DNA of 64,000 nucleotides from Bacillota bacterium (lineage in GTDB: Bacteria > Bacillota > Clostridia > Acetivibrionales > DSM-1351). The stretch is from contig JAEWMS010000062.1 in assembly GCA_023393115.1 (NCBI GenBank), forward strand, positions 1 through 64,000, given 5' to 3'. Of the stretch, positions 14,911 to 23,702 are shown piece after piece; positions within the stretch are counted from its first letter, which is position 1, and each line of letters starts with the position of its first letter. A model generated the notes under the pieces. The model worked only from the letters and a program-made list of their open reading frames with translations. It searched no databases and was not told the origin of the DNA. Both the position numbers and the translations under genes were made by a program.

Positions 14911-16191
14911 TTGAGAATACATGTTGTACGCCGTGGGGAAAGCATCTATACAATTGCACGTAGATATAATGTTTCACCTCAGAAGATAATTTCTGACAAT
15001 GAGCTGAGAAACCCGGCTCAGCTGGTAGTAGGACAAACTTTGGTCATACTTGAGGGGACCAGGTATCATGTAGTGACCCAGGGACAATCCCTTTATTCCA
15101 TTGCAGCCTTATACAGGATAAGCATAAATGAAATACTTGAAGCAAATCCTCAAATTACCAATCCGGCACAGATATCAGTTGGCCAGACAATTGTTATTCC
15201 TCCCAGATCAATTAATTTTGGGACTATCGAGGTTAATGGCTATGCTTTCCCGAATATTAATCCAGAGGTTTTAAGAAAGACTCTTCCCAACCTCACATAT
15301 CTGAGTATATTCAGCTATGAGGTAAGGTCGGACGGCAGTCTAAAGTCAATAGATGACCAACCCCTCATCCGTGCAGCACGGGCAGCCGGTGTAGCACCTT
15401 TAATGGTTATTACCAACATTGGGGAAACAGGAGGCTTCAATAGTGATATCGCCCATGCGATTTTAACCAATCAAACAGCACAGGATAATCTAATAAACAA
15501 TGTAATACGAACTCTGCGAGAGAAGAATTATTTCGGTCTCGATATAGATTTTGAGTATATCTATCCCTATGACAGAGAAAGCTACAACAATTTCCTTAGA
15601 AGAGTAGTAAATACACTTCGACCTCTGGGATATACCATAACTACGGCACTGGCACCTAAAATCTCAGCAGGTCAGGTAGGAAAACTTTATGAGGCCCATG
15701 ATTATCCAGTGCACGGGGCTCTCGCAGACCATGTTATTATTATGACCTATGAATGGGGATATACTTATAGTGCGCCAATGGCTGTCTCTCCTATCCCGGG
15801 CATAAGAAGAGTGCTTGAGTATGCAGTAACTGCTATTCCAAGAGAAAAAATATTTATGGGTATATCAAATTATGGCTACGACTGGACTCTGCCATATCGG
15901 CCGGGGACGGCTGCCAGAACCGTTACAAATACCGGTGCTGTGGATCTTGCCAGAAGAGAGGGTGCTGTCATACAGTATGACGAAACAGCACAAGCTCCGT
16001 TTTTCTATTATTATGATGATAATGGAAGACAGCATGTGGTATGGTTTGAGGATGCCAGAAGTGTAATGGCTAAATTTTCCCTTGCTAATGAATTCAGACT
16101 GGGCGGACTCAGTTATTGGACAATAATGAGCTACTTCCCGCAAAACTGGCTGGTTCTAAGGAATGTTTTCAATGTTAGAAAGGTCCTGTAA
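14911..16191 (+). CDS. LysM-LysM-GH18 protein, spore cortex type (YaaH/SleL-like)
   Basis: About 426 residues. Two LysM peptidoglycan-binding modules (about 1-47, HVVRRGESIYTIARRYNVSP; and 49-95, YHVVTQGQSLYSIAALYRIS), then a GH18 glycosidase domain with the catalytic signature GLDIDFEYIYP (about 210-220). No signal peptide, as is typical of YaaH/SleL spore enzymes, which reach the spore surface from the mother cell. These enzymes cut cortex fragments (N-acetylglucosaminidase activity) during germination. I prefer TTG 14911 (LRIHVV) with AGAGTGAT before it; GTG 14902 is the upstream alternative. Monocistronic, between the long inverted repeat and the speA promoter. Confidence 0.88.
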   Translation: MRIHVVRRGESIYTIARRYNVSPQKIISDNELRNPAQLVVGQTLVILEGTRYHVVTQGQSLYSIAALYRISINEILEANPQITNPAQISVGQTIVIPPRSINFGTIEVNGYAFPNINPEVLRKTLPNLTYLSIFSYEVRSDGSLKSIDDQPLIRAARAAGVAPLMVITNIGETGGFNSDIAHAILTNQTAQDNLINNVIRTLREKNYFGLDIDFEYIYPYDRESYNNFLRRVVNTLRPLGYTITTALAPKISAGQVGKLYEAHDYPVHGALADHVIIMTYEWGYTYSAPMAVSPIPGIRRVLEYAVTAIPREKIFMGISNYGYDWTLPYRPGTAARTVTNTGAVDLARREGAVIQYDETAQAPFFYYYDDNGRQHVVWFEDARSVMAKFSLANEFRLGGLSYWTIMSYFPQNWLVLRNVFNVRKVL

Positions 16192-16222
16192 AATAAGTAA
16201 TTTTTCCATTTTTTTAAACTTA

Positions 16223-16251
16223 TTGACATTAGGTGTAGCTTGTGTTATTGT
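16223..16251 (+). promoter_or_regulatory. Sigma-A promoter of speA
   Basis: TTGACA (16223-16228), 17-bp spacer, TATTGT (16246-16251). The predicted start near 16258 gives a leader of about 137 bases. Confidence 0.65.
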
Positions 16252-16330
16252 CTGCTTTGAATAGTTTATAACGAGGCGATAATTATTCATAATTGTATGG
16301 AAATCCTTGGGAAACAAGGGTATTCGTTGG

Positions 16331-16367
16331 GCTGAAATCCACAGATTGGTATTCTGTGGATTTCAGC
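16331..16367 (+). promoter_or_regulatory. 15-bp perfect hairpin in the speA leader
   Basis: GCTGAAATCCACAGA (16331-16345) is perfectly complementary to TCTGTGGATTTCAGC (16353-16367), with a 7-base loop. No T run follows, and it ends 27 bases before the speA start codon. It is therefore a leader structure rather than a terminator; a role in translation or RNA stability is likely. Confidence 0.6.
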
Positions 16368-16394
16368 GACTCTATTGAATGAAAGGAAGCAGAT

Positions 16395-18314
16395 ATGAAC
16401 AAGGCGGAACTTTTAGGAAGATGGACCAAAGAAAAGTCCGAAGAACTTTATGGTATTAAAAACTGGGGTAACGGATATTTTTCAATTTCAGACAATGGGG
16501 AAGTTCTGGTAAACCCGTATAAGGATAATGAATCGGCTGCAGTCAGCCTTATGGATATTATTTCTGGAGTGCGTGAGCGCGGGCTGGATATGCCTGTACT
16601 ATTGCGTTTTGAAAATCTTTTGGATTCTCAGATTTCTTTTCTGAATAACTCTTTTAACGATGCGATGAAAAAGCTAAATTACAAGGGTGCTTACAGAGGA
16701 GTTTATCCGATAAAAGTAAATCAGCAGCAACAGGTAGTTGAGGAAGTAACCAAATTCGGACAGCGCTATCACCATGGTCTTGAAGTGGGAAGTAAGGCTG
16801 AGCTGGTTGCAGCTTTATCGGTAATGAAGGATAAGGAGGCCTGCTTAATCTGCAATGGCTACAAGGATGAAGAATTTATTGATTTGGGTCTGTATGCGGT
16901 AAAGATGGGTTTTAAATGCTTCTTCGTTATTGAAATACCGGGTGAACTGGATATTGTTATGGAGAGATCAAGGGCCTTGGGTGTAAAACCCAATATAGGC
17001 ATCAGAATCAAGCTGTCAGCAAAAGCAGGAGGGCATTGGACCGAATCCGGCGGTGACAGAAGTATATTCGGCTTGAATATGTCACAGGTAATTAACATGG
17101 TGGACGAGCTTAAGGAAAAGAATATGCTTGATTCTCTCAAGCTACTGCATTACCACCTTGGTTCGCAGATTCCAAACATCAGGGATATCCGTTCTGCGGT
17201 ACTTGAGGCAGCACGCGTATATGCTGAATTAGTTAAAGAAGGCGCACCGATGGGTTATCTTGACCTGGGCGGCGGATTGGCTGTTGATTACGACGGTTCA
17301 AATACAAACTATACCTGCAGCCGTAATTACACGGTGGAAGAATATTGTACCGACATAGTAGAGGCCGTTATGACAACACTTGATTCAAGTGATGTACCTC
17401 ATCCTATAATAGTGACCGAATCCGGAAGAACGACGGTTGCCTACTATTCGGTATTGCTGTTCAATGTTCTTGATGTGGAAAGGTTTGAGGAACATAATAT
17501 ACCTGACACTTTGGACGAAAATGCGTCTGAGCAGATAAAGAACCTGTTTGATGTAAATAAAAACGTTACTCAAAAAAATGTACAGGAGTGTTACAATGAT
17601 GCTCTCTACTATCGTGATGAAATAAGGGATATGTTTAAGCACGGAAGGATAAGCCTCAGAGAACGGGCATTCTCCGAGAAAATATTCTGGAATACTATTA
17701 ACCAGATCGCTAAAGAAAAGCAGAAACTAAAAAACTCTCCTCCTGATTTGGAGGATATTGAAAGCGCAATAGCTGATATATACTACTGTAATTTCTCGCT
17801 ATTTCAATCTCTTCCAGACAGCTGGGCTATTGATCAGCTTTTTCCGATTATGCCGCTACACAGGCTGCTGGAACTGCCAAAACGCGACGCAGTTATAGCT
17901 GATATAACCTGCGATTGTGATGGTAAGATAGATCACTTTATTGATCTGCATGATGTACGGAATACTTTACCGCTGCACGAGTTGAAAAACAGTGATGACT
18001 ACTATCTGGGAGTATTCCTGGTTGGGGCTTATCAGGAAACCCTGGGGGATCTTCATAACTTGTTTGGAGATACAAATGTAGTCAGTGTAAGAATTAATGG
18101 TGACGGAACCTATGACCTTGTCAAGGAACTTCACGGTGACAGTGTATCGGATGTTTTGTCATATGTTGAGTTCGACCCGAAGGACATGCTGGTAAGCTTC
18201 CGTGAAAAAGCTGAGGACGCTATTCGCGATGGTCTTATCAGTGCAAGTGAAAGGCCTGAAATAATGAGAGCCTATGATAATGGTCTACGCGGTTACACTT
18301 ATTATGAAAGATAA
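16395..18314 (+). CDS. speA: Biosynthetic arginine decarboxylase
   Basis: 639 residues, close to the usual 630-660 of SpeA. A fold III PLP enzyme: YRGVYPIKVNQQQQVVEEV (about 99-117) holds the PLP lysine; HGLEVGSKAELVAAL follows, then YHLGSQIPNIRDI (about 252-264) and LDLGGGLAVDYDGS (about 287-300), with VTESGRTTVAY further on. It turns arginine into agmatine, the first step of polyamine synthesis by the agmatine route. AAAGGAAG precedes the ATG. It is a single-gene unit with its own promoter, a 15-bp leader hairpin and a terminator. The carboxynorspermidine genes 5.5 kb downstream belong to the same wider pathway. Confidence 0.95.
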   Translation: MNKAELLGRWTKEKSEELYGIKNWGNGYFSISDNGEVLVNPYKDNESAAVSLMDIISGVRERGLDMPVLLRFENLLDSQISFLNNSFNDAMKKLNYKGAYRGVYPIKVNQQQQVVEEVTKFGQRYHHGLEVGSKAELVAALSVMKDKEACLICNGYKDEEFIDLGLYAVKMGFKCFFVIEIPGELDIVMERSRALGVKPNIGIRIKLSAKAGGHWTESGGDRSIFGLNMSQVINMVDELKEKNMLDSLKLLHYHLGSQIPNIRDIRSAVLEAARVYAELVKEGAPMGYLDLGGGLAVDYDGSNTNYTCSRNYTVEEYCTDIVEAVMTTLDSSDVPHPIIVTESGRTTVAYYSVLLFNVLDVERFEEHNIPDTLDENASEQIKNLFDVNKNVTQKNVQECYNDALYYRDEIRDMFKHGRISLRERAFSEKIFWNTINQIAKEKQKLKNSPPDLEDIESAIADIYYCNFSLFQSLPDSWAIDQLFPIMPLHRLLELPKRDAVIADITCDCDGKIDHFIDLHDVRNTLPLHELKNSDDYYLGVFLVGAYQETLGDLHNLFGDTNVVSVRINGDGTYDLVKELHGDSVSDVLSYVEFDPKDMLVSFREKAEDAIRDGLISASERPEIMRAYDNGLRGYTYYER

Positions 18315-18371
18315 ATTTATACAAGAAGTAAATAGTAAAAAATAAAAATAACTAAAAATAAATCTCAAAAT

Positions 18372-18415
18372 AAATAATCAGGGCAGCTTCAACAGAGGCT
18401 GCCCTGATTATTTTT
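18372..18415. terminator. Bidirectional terminator between speA and the spore-surface-like gene
   Basis: AATAATCAGGGCAGC (18373-18387) pairs with GCTGCCCTGATTATT (18398-18412), followed by TTT on the + strand and by T-rich sequence on the minus strand. It serves both convergent genes. Confidence 0.85.
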
Positions 18416-18429
18416 AATACTGCTTACCA

Positions 18430-18478
18430 CTAACTTCCAACATCTAACATCCAACTTTTTACTTCTAACTTCTAACCT
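18430..18478. repeat. Short degenerate repeats of AACTTCTAAC type
   Basis: Between the terminator and the stop of the minus-strand gene lie several tandem variants (AACTTCCAAC, ATCTAAC, ATCCAAC, ACTTCTAAC, TTCTAACCT) with a period of 7-10 bases. No function is evident. Confidence 0.45.
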
Positions 18479-20346
18479 CAAGCTTGCTGTTCTCTTTCAT
18501 CAAAAATTACAGCATCATTGTTGGCTGAAGATAACTCTTCGAGATCGTCGTAAGGCGGTCCCCATGGAGTACCCGGGGTAATAACCATATCAGCGTCATT
18601 TGGAAGACCAAGCCAGGAGTTTTCACTAATTTGTGCCATTCCCCCGTCAATGGAAATGCCGCACCTTGTATCTGAAATATTGTTTGCAGTTACCAAACCC
18701 TTGGAAGATTCCAAGAGGTATAATCCCGTGTCCAATGAATTGATTCTGTTGTTTTCAATAGTATAGTTATCTGCTTCCTCCCCAACTGTTGTGATTCCAG
18801 CCAGAAGTTGCGGTGAATCCGTTTTACCGGGACCTGATAGGTTGCAGTTGACTATTGCGACGTCAGTTGACATAACTCTGACAAGTTCAGAAGGACGCCT
18901 TACTGCGCTAACTATTGATAATCCGTTCAAACGTACCGCCGGTGCACTGATAATCACAGGAACTGAGTCGGTTTCGGGTGAAATATACGGATTTTCTTCT
19001 CCTAACAAGGTAACTCCTGCCTTTGAAATATTTATTGTACTAACACTAAAAGCCCCTTTGAGATGAATCATTCCTCCCGATTCGACAGCTGCCAGTGCCG
19101 CTTCTATAGTTCCCAGTGGATGCCGTCGGTTTCCCACTCCATCTATGGATTCCGAATGGGCATATATGTTTGTGATGTCTACAGAATACTCAACAGCGTA
19201 ATTAAGTACGGTCTGTATATCTGATGCATTGGCGTAACCTGCTTCGGGGCGCTGTGCTATTAATTCTAAAAGCACCTGTGCCTGCTGAGCGCCCGAAATG
19301 GTATCAAACTCTGCAAGATTTAAGCCTAGAGCCGGATTGGTGACTGCAATTCTCATTTCGGTTTCTGTTTCAGCCTGATTAGCTGCGATCAATGGAGGGG
19401 AAGGTTCTTCAGCAGGTCCCACCTTCAAAATGAGGAGTGAGGCTGTCACGTTGATTTCGATACCACTTAACCTGTAGTTTAATAAAATAGGCTCAAGGCT
19501 GTTATGGTTCCGAACAGTTAGAATATCACCTGCTTGAGCACTTATAACCGCCATTCCGGAATTTGAGGAAGACGAAGGTAACCCAACTGAATAGATTGAG
19601 CCCGGAACCAAATTGTTATTCAGAAATAGAGCAAACTGACTTGGCCGCTGACCATTTACACTGAACCAAACAGCATAAGTGCCTGCCTCGACCAATGAAA
19701 CCGAATCACTTCCAGCCGTGTGAGAAACTCCCTGCATAATCCCGTTATTACTAAAGGGTACACTGCTCTCGGGAGTAATACTTTGGTTTCCGGTATTATA
19801 AACGTATCCGTAAGCTTTAGTGACTTCAGGGGTTTTGTCGGTGTAATTCAATATTAATTTAGGGAAATAAGGTTCCCATATAATTTTATCACTTCCGAAT
19901 TGTATGAGTGTACTATCAGCTGAGTTTGTCAAAGCTAGACCGTTATTTACATATATCCCGCCCAGCCAGTCATTTACAAGCTGAGTTACGTCTATCTGTA
20001 TACTTTTGTACAAGTCCTCCGATGTAATATCAACCTGTGATGAAGTAGCTTCAATAGTGGGAATTGTATCATATGTAACATGGGAGGCATCAAAGGATTT
20101 GGATACCCGGTTTACAACAATTGTATCTGCGCCAGATTCAGATTTTGAAATTACAGCCAGCTGTAAATATGCACTATCCACCGAATTTACAGCTATAGTT
20201 GTAAAATCAAACTTAAGCAGGCTTATGCAGTTCTCAAAAATTTCATCTGTACCTGCGTAAAGCAGGGGATGATATGAGAAGTTATCGTTAGGTTGAGCTG
20301 AGGATACAAAAGTATTCTGAGAAACGGTTAAAATAACAGCAGGCAT
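18478..20346 (-). CDS. Modular DNRLRE / BclA-C-terminal-like / beta-helix protein, likely spore surface
   Basis: 622 residues. Residues about 1-170 look like a DNRLRE (disaggregatase-related) beta-sandwich: FENCISLLKFDF and IQIDVTQLVNDWLGG are characteristic. Residues about 178-302 resemble the C1q/TNF-like C-terminal domain of exosporium protein BclA (AYGYVYNTGNQS, GTYAVWFSVNG, PSQFALFLNNNLVPGSIY). Residues about 375-600 form a right-handed parallel beta-helix of pectate-lyase type (AALAAVESGGMIHLKGAF, NYTIENNRINSLDTGLYLLE). There is no signal peptide, which fits assembly on the spore by the mother cell. Function is probably structural or adhesive; carbohydrate binding is possible. Single gene, sharing a terminator with speA. 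Confidence 0.7.
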   Translation of the reverse strand: MPAVILTVSQNTFVSSAQPNDNFSYHPLLYAGTDEIFENCISLLKFDFTTIAVNSVDSAYLQLAVISKSESGADTIVVNRVSKSFDASHVTYDTIPTIEATSSQVDITSEDLYKSIQIDVTQLVNDWLGGIYVNNGLALTNSADSTLIQFGSDKIIWEPYFPKLILNYTDKTPEVTKAYGYVYNTGNQSITPESSVPFSNNGIMQGVSHTAGSDSVSLVEAGTYAVWFSVNGQRPSQFALFLNNNLVPGSIYSVGLPSSSSNSGMAVISAQAGDILTVRNHNSLEPILLNYRLSGIEINVTASLLILKVGPAEEPSPPLIAANQAETETEMRIAVTNPALGLNLAEFDTISGAQQAQVLLELIAQRPEAGYANASDIQTVLNYAVEYSVDITNIYAHSESIDGVGNRRHPLGTIEAALAAVESGGMIHLKGAFSVSTINISKAGVTLLGEENPYISPETDSVPVIISAPAVRLNGLSIVSAVRRPSELVRVMSTDVAIVNCNLSGPGKTDSPQLLAGITTVGEEADNYTIENNRINSLDTGLYLLESSKGLVTANNISDTRCGISIDGGMAQISENSWLGLPNDADMVITPGTPWGPPYDDLEELSSANNDAVIFDEREQQA

Positions 20347-20467
20347 TAATATATTCCTTCTTTCATTATAAAATATATGTAAAACAATTCTCTACTTTAC
20401 ATAATATTTGTTGAAATAAAGGAGTGTTACAATAATAAGGAAAGTAATGACTATATAATTAGTCTAT

Positions 20468-20496
20468 TTGACAATACTATATCAACTTGATATGAT
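20468..20496 (+). promoter_or_regulatory. Promoter with internal palindrome before the padR gene
   Basis: TTGACA (20468-20473), exactly 17 bases, TATGAT (20491-20496). ATATCAA-C-TTGATAT (20479-20493) is a perfect 15-bp palindrome lying in the spacer and the edge of the -10. A repressor bound there would block the polymerase; self-repression by the PadR protein is the simplest inference. Confidence 0.65.
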
Positions 20497-20585
20497 TAAC
20501 ATGTTGAATTGTAGACTTAAAGTACCTTATTAAGAGGATAAAAGAAAACCAGAAGTATATTATTAAGAAGTATTAAGGAGGAAAC

Positions 20586-21143
20586 ATGCCAAAGGAAAAT
20601 ACAACGGTATACATAATTCTTGGATTGTTAAATCATGAAGACTTAAGCGGTTATGATATTAAGAAAAGAATTGATAATCACATAAGTTATTTCTGGGAGG
20701 TGGGTTACGGGCAGATATATCCAACCCTTGCAAAACTTGAGGCAGATGGTTTCGTAACCAGACGCATTAGCGAGGTTTCAGGAGGACCGGAGAAAAATTT
20801 GTATTCCATAACAGGTGAGGGAAGAAATGCTCTCAAAAATTGGGTAATAGTTTCAGAACAGAAGGAGTATACCAAATATGAAATTCTTTTAAAGCTTTTT
20901 TTCGGCAAATTGGCAACTTTGGATGACAACATTCACAGAATCGAGGCATTTAAAGACCGGCAGTTAGAAAAGCTTAAGATGATGAAAATGTACAAGGAAA
21001 ATTTGGGTGAGGTTCTTGAAGAAGATGACGATCACATCTTTTATTATTTGACAGTCATGTTTGGAGAAAAGATATACAAGGCGTATGTGGAGTGGGCAGA
21101 TGAAGCTGTAGGACTACTGGAAAGCAAATTTAGTAACAAATGA
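20586..21143 (+). CDS. PadR family transcriptional regulator
   Basis: 185 residues. The N-terminal winged helix (about 7-85) has the PadR pattern ILGLLNHEDLSGYDIKKRI and GQIYPTLAKLEADGFVTRR, with the wing EVSGGPEKNLYSITGEGR. The C-terminal half (about 95-180) is the alpha-helical dimerisation region of the Vir_act_alpha_C type. PadR proteins usually repress transporters or detoxification genes and often themselves; no obvious target sits next to it, since the neighbours are convergent. A consensus promoter with a central palindrome lies upstream, and AAGGAGG precedes the ATG. Confidence 0.92.
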   Translation: MPKENTTVYIILGLLNHEDLSGYDIKKRIDNHISYFWEVGYGQIYPTLAKLEADGFVTRRISEVSGGPEKNLYSITGEGRNALKNWVIVSEQKEYTKYEILLKLFFGKLATLDDNIHRIEAFKDRQLEKLKMMKMYKENLGEVLEEDDDHIFYYLTVMFGEKIYKAYVEWADEAVGLLESKFSNK

Positions 21144-21176
21144 TTTCATAATAAAACATAAATTAATACAGGAACT

Positions 21177-21542
21177 CTATCTTCCCAGCTCCAGCCAGTG
21201 CTCGTAGGCTTCCGACAGCTCCTGAAGTGAACCTGATTTATCTTGTGCTTCAATTGCACCTTTGAGCCGTGCAAGATTAACTCCGAAAGCATTTATTTCA
21301 TCTCTTTCAGAGCTGAATTGGACTCTTGAAACGATTTTATCCCAGAGGTTGGAAAGTGCAAGAGTTTTTTTGCTTGCTTCTGGCCAGTTACCAGCTATAA
21401 CTTCATTAATCACAGCATTTATGGAATCCGGTACTCCCGGTTCGTTTCCAATGGACCTTTTTAAGAAGTATCCGCTGAGCATAACTGAAATAAATAATAC
21501 AATAGTAATCACCGGTATAGCTTTAACTAAAAAAGTTCTCAT
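21177..21542 (-). CDS. DUF4363 family membrane-anchored protein
   Basis: 121 residues. One N-terminal membrane segment (about 4-25, FLVKAIPVITIVLFISVMLSGYF) followed by a helical extracytoplasmic domain (EVIAGNWPEASKKTLALSNLW, FSSERDEINAFGVNLARLKG). It resembles the DUF4363 family, which in clostridia commonly accompanies DUF421 genes. Start ATG 21542 has GGAGGAG just upstream on the minus strand. It follows the DUF421 gene after about 60 bases and pairs with it. A divergent second pair exists at 22486-23577. Function unknown. Confidence 0.7.
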   Translation of the reverse strand: MRTFLVKAIPVITIVLFISVMLSGYFLKRSIGNEPGVPDSINAVINEVIAGNWPEASKKTLALSNLWDKIVSRVQFSSERDEINAFGVNLARLKGAIEAQDKSGSLQELSEAYEHWLELGR

Positions 21543-21603
21543 GCAACTCCTCCGTTGATAAGTCAAAGAATTGGTTAATTTGTATTTGTGATTAATATTA
21601 AGT

Positions 21604-22332
21604 CTAATAGGGGCCTTTATAATCACCAATGTCTGTAATTTTTAGTATATGATCACGGTAAAGGTCAATATACAGAGAGCCTGAAGGTGTCAGGGTTGCA
21701 AGAAATACTTCGGAGGGGTCTGAAATTCCCTGCTGTTTAAGTTGTGACAGCAACCAGGCTCGGTCTTTATTCAACTGCTTCAGGTTTTCATCTATTAGTA
21801 TTCCGTCATATATAAGCTCAGTACTTATACCTGTAGAAGTTTTATTGATTTTCATATCCTTTGCTGTCAGGTTCTGATATTCAGGCTTTTTCAGTACGGA
21901 GATCTGACCGTTGGGTTCCAATATTGCAAAGTCAACCTCATTTAAATCAAATACATCTTTATTACGAAGTAGCTCGATTATATCTGAAACTCTGTATTGC
22001 ATTTTCCTTATAGCCTGTTCCATTATCATTCCATTCATTATTACAATAGTAGGCTCACCCTCAATATACTTGGCAAAGTATCTCCATTTCTTTGTGGTGA
22101 ATTCCATCAGGTATCCCAATGCAGCCCATGTAAGAAGTCCTATCCAGTGGGGCCATGCTCTGCTTGAAAGGTCGGTTGCAAGCGTAGCAGCAATAGATCC
22201 AAATGTTATTCCCAACACATAATCAAAGAACGTTAACTGACTAATTTGCTGTTTGCCGAGAACTCTGGCGAAAATCAGAAGAGTGAAAAAACCGATAATA
22301 GAACGCACAAAAACCACTAAACCTTCATTCAA
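21604..22332 (-). CDS. DUF421 (YetF-type) membrane protein, copy 1
   Basis: 242 residues. About three membrane helices at the N-terminus (about 4-78, VFVRSIIGFFTLLIFARVLGKQQISQLTFFDYVLGI), then the two soluble YetF-type domains: PTIVIMNGMIMEQAIRKMQYRVSDIIELLR and DVFDLNEVDFAILEPNGQISVL are family hallmarks. Bacillus YetF/YrbG-type proteins are linked to spores and cell envelope, but no biochemical role is firmly known. The start is TTG 22332, with GGGAGG 8 bases before it. It is first in a two-gene unit with the DUF4363 gene, divergent from copy 2. Confidence 0.88.
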   Translation of the reverse strand: MNEGLVVFVRSIIGFFTLLIFARVLGKQQISQLTFFDYVLGITFGSIAATLATDLSSRAWPHWIGLLTWAALGYLMEFTTKKWRYFAKYIEGEPTIVIMNGMIMEQAIRKMQYRVSDIIELLRNKDVFDLNEVDFAILEPNGQISVLKKPEYQNLTAKDMKINKTSTGISTELIYDGILIDENLKQLNKDRAWLLSQLKQQGISDPSEVFLATLTPSGSLYIDLYRDHILKITDIGDYKGPY

Positions 22333-22485
22333 GATTAAGCCTCCCTAATATCTAGTAGATTTATTATGAATAAATGGATAGTATCTTATTCAAAGTAAAT
22401 TATTCAATTAACATAATTGGAATAAAAAATTTATATTTTAGCAAAATACTCTATTAGTATCCCATTTAATACTAGAGGTATTTAT

Positions 22486-22857
22486 ATGTTTGGAAAATCT
22501 GATATAAGGTATATACTTGCTATTACTTGGCTGGTAGCTTTCTTGTTCATTTGGTTTATTTTTAGTAGTATATTCCAAATGGATAGTTTAGAGTATGATT
22601 TGGACAACATAATTAATGGAATAGAAAACAAGGACTGGGAGCTGGCTAATAAGTATACGACTGAATTTATAAATAAATATTATAGTAAGAAATACTTGTA
22701 TCAGCTAAACAATTCTACAGAGATGTTTACAACCTTTGAGAATTCTGTAAGACAGTTAAAGTTGTCGGTTAAGAATAAACAGGAAAGTGCACTGGAATAT
22801 GCCGGGTTATTGAGAGAGGGGCTGAACTTTGTTGTTAAACCTTTTTCTGGGCCATAA
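22486..22857 (+). CDS. DUF4363-like membrane-anchored protein, copy 2
   Basis: 123 residues: one N-terminal membrane helix (about 9-28, YILAITWLVAFLFIWFIFSSI) and a helical domain (DLDNIINGIENKDWELANKYT, YLYQLNNSTEMFTTFENSVRQL). The pattern (anchor, N-W-E/x-A motif, then a helix ending in L-R-L) parallels the DUF4363 protein at 21177-21542, though identity is low. It lies just before the second DUF421 gene, in the opposite gene order to the divergent pair. Function unknown. Confidence 0.6.
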   Translation: MFGKSDIRYILAITWLVAFLFIWFIFSSIFQMDSLEYDLDNIINGIENKDWELANKYTTEFINKYYSKKYLYQLNNSTEMFTTFENSVRQLKLSVKNKQESALEYAGLLREGLNFVVKPFSGP

Positions 22858-22905
22858 ATATAATGCTAAAGTTGCCATTATCAATTGCTTTCAATGGAGA
22901 CCACC

Positions 22906-23577
22906 ATGAATGTATTACTTAGTTATACTATAAGAATAATATTAGTATATTTCTTCACATACCTTGCTACTAGAATTCTTACTAAAAAGGCAATGGCAGA
23001 GATGACGGCTTATGAGATTGCTGGTTTAATGGTATTTGCAAATGTTGCTGCCGAACCACTTGTAGATAAGGTTGTTGTAAAATCGGTATATGGTTCGGGA
23101 ATTCTTGTAGCGTTAATGATTATTGCCACCAAGGTAGCTTTATCAAATAGATTTACACCTGTTATGGAACATACAGCGACAATAGTAATTAATAACGGGC
23201 AAATAGATTATAATCAGCTGAAAAAACTTAATCTTAGCATGAACCAACTGCTTGGCCTTATTAGGCAGAACGGTTTCGACAAGGTTTCTGATGTTCAGAC
23301 TGCAATCTTTGAACCCAACGGTCAGCTTTCAGTTTTCCCGAAGGCAGAAAATAAACCTGTTACCCTGAAGGATATGAATATGGCTGCTCCTGAAAGTTCA
23401 ATAAGTCTTCCATTAATAATAGATGGAAATATACTCAGAGAAAATCTAATGTATATGGGTAAAAACGAGATATGGCTTATGGATGAACTTAAAAAGCAAG
23501 GAGTTTTTGATCCTAAAAGCCAGGTCATACTAGCAGAACTTGATTCTTCCCATAATGTAGTTATTTTTAGAAAATAG
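22906..23577 (+). CDS. DUF421 (YetF-type) membrane protein, copy 2
   Basis: 223 residues. N-terminal helices (about 5-75, LLSYTIRIILVYFFTYLATRILTKKAMAEMTAYEIAGLMVFANVAAEPL) and YetF-type soluble domains (ATIVINNGQIDYNQLKKLNLSMNQLLGLIR, VQTAIFEPNGQLSVFP). A paralogue of the 21604-22332 protein: both share the xxIFEPNGQ(L/I)SV block. ATG 22906 is chosen because ATGGAGA lies just before it. It is co-directional with the copy-2 DUF4363 gene. Confidence 0.88.
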   Translation: MNVLLSYTIRIILVYFFTYLATRILTKKAMAEMTAYEIAGLMVFANVAAEPLVDKVVVKSVYGSGILVALMIIATKVALSNRFTPVMEHTATIVINNGQIDYNQLKKLNLSMNQLLGLIRQNGFDKVSDVQTAIFEPNGQLSVFPKAENKPVTLKDMNMAAPESSISLPLIIDGNILRENLMYMGKNEIWLMDELKKQGVFDPKSQVILAELDSSHNVVIFRK

Positions 23578-23669
23578 GTGACAATCAATAATAAATAAGC
23601 AAGAAATATTGAGGAATATGTAGATTTTGGGTTGGTAATCTCAATAAAGCAGAATATTTTCTATTTTTA

Positions 23670-23698
23670 TTGATTTTTTAATGTATTTTTTGTATAAT
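23670..23698 (+). promoter_or_regulatory. Sigma-A promoter of the carboxynorspermidine operon
   Basis: TTGATT (23670-23675), 17-bp spacer, TATAAT (23693-23698). The start near 23705 leaves a leader of about 180 bases, room for a riboswitch-sized structure. Confidence 0.65.
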
Positions 23699-23702
23699 CA
23701 CG

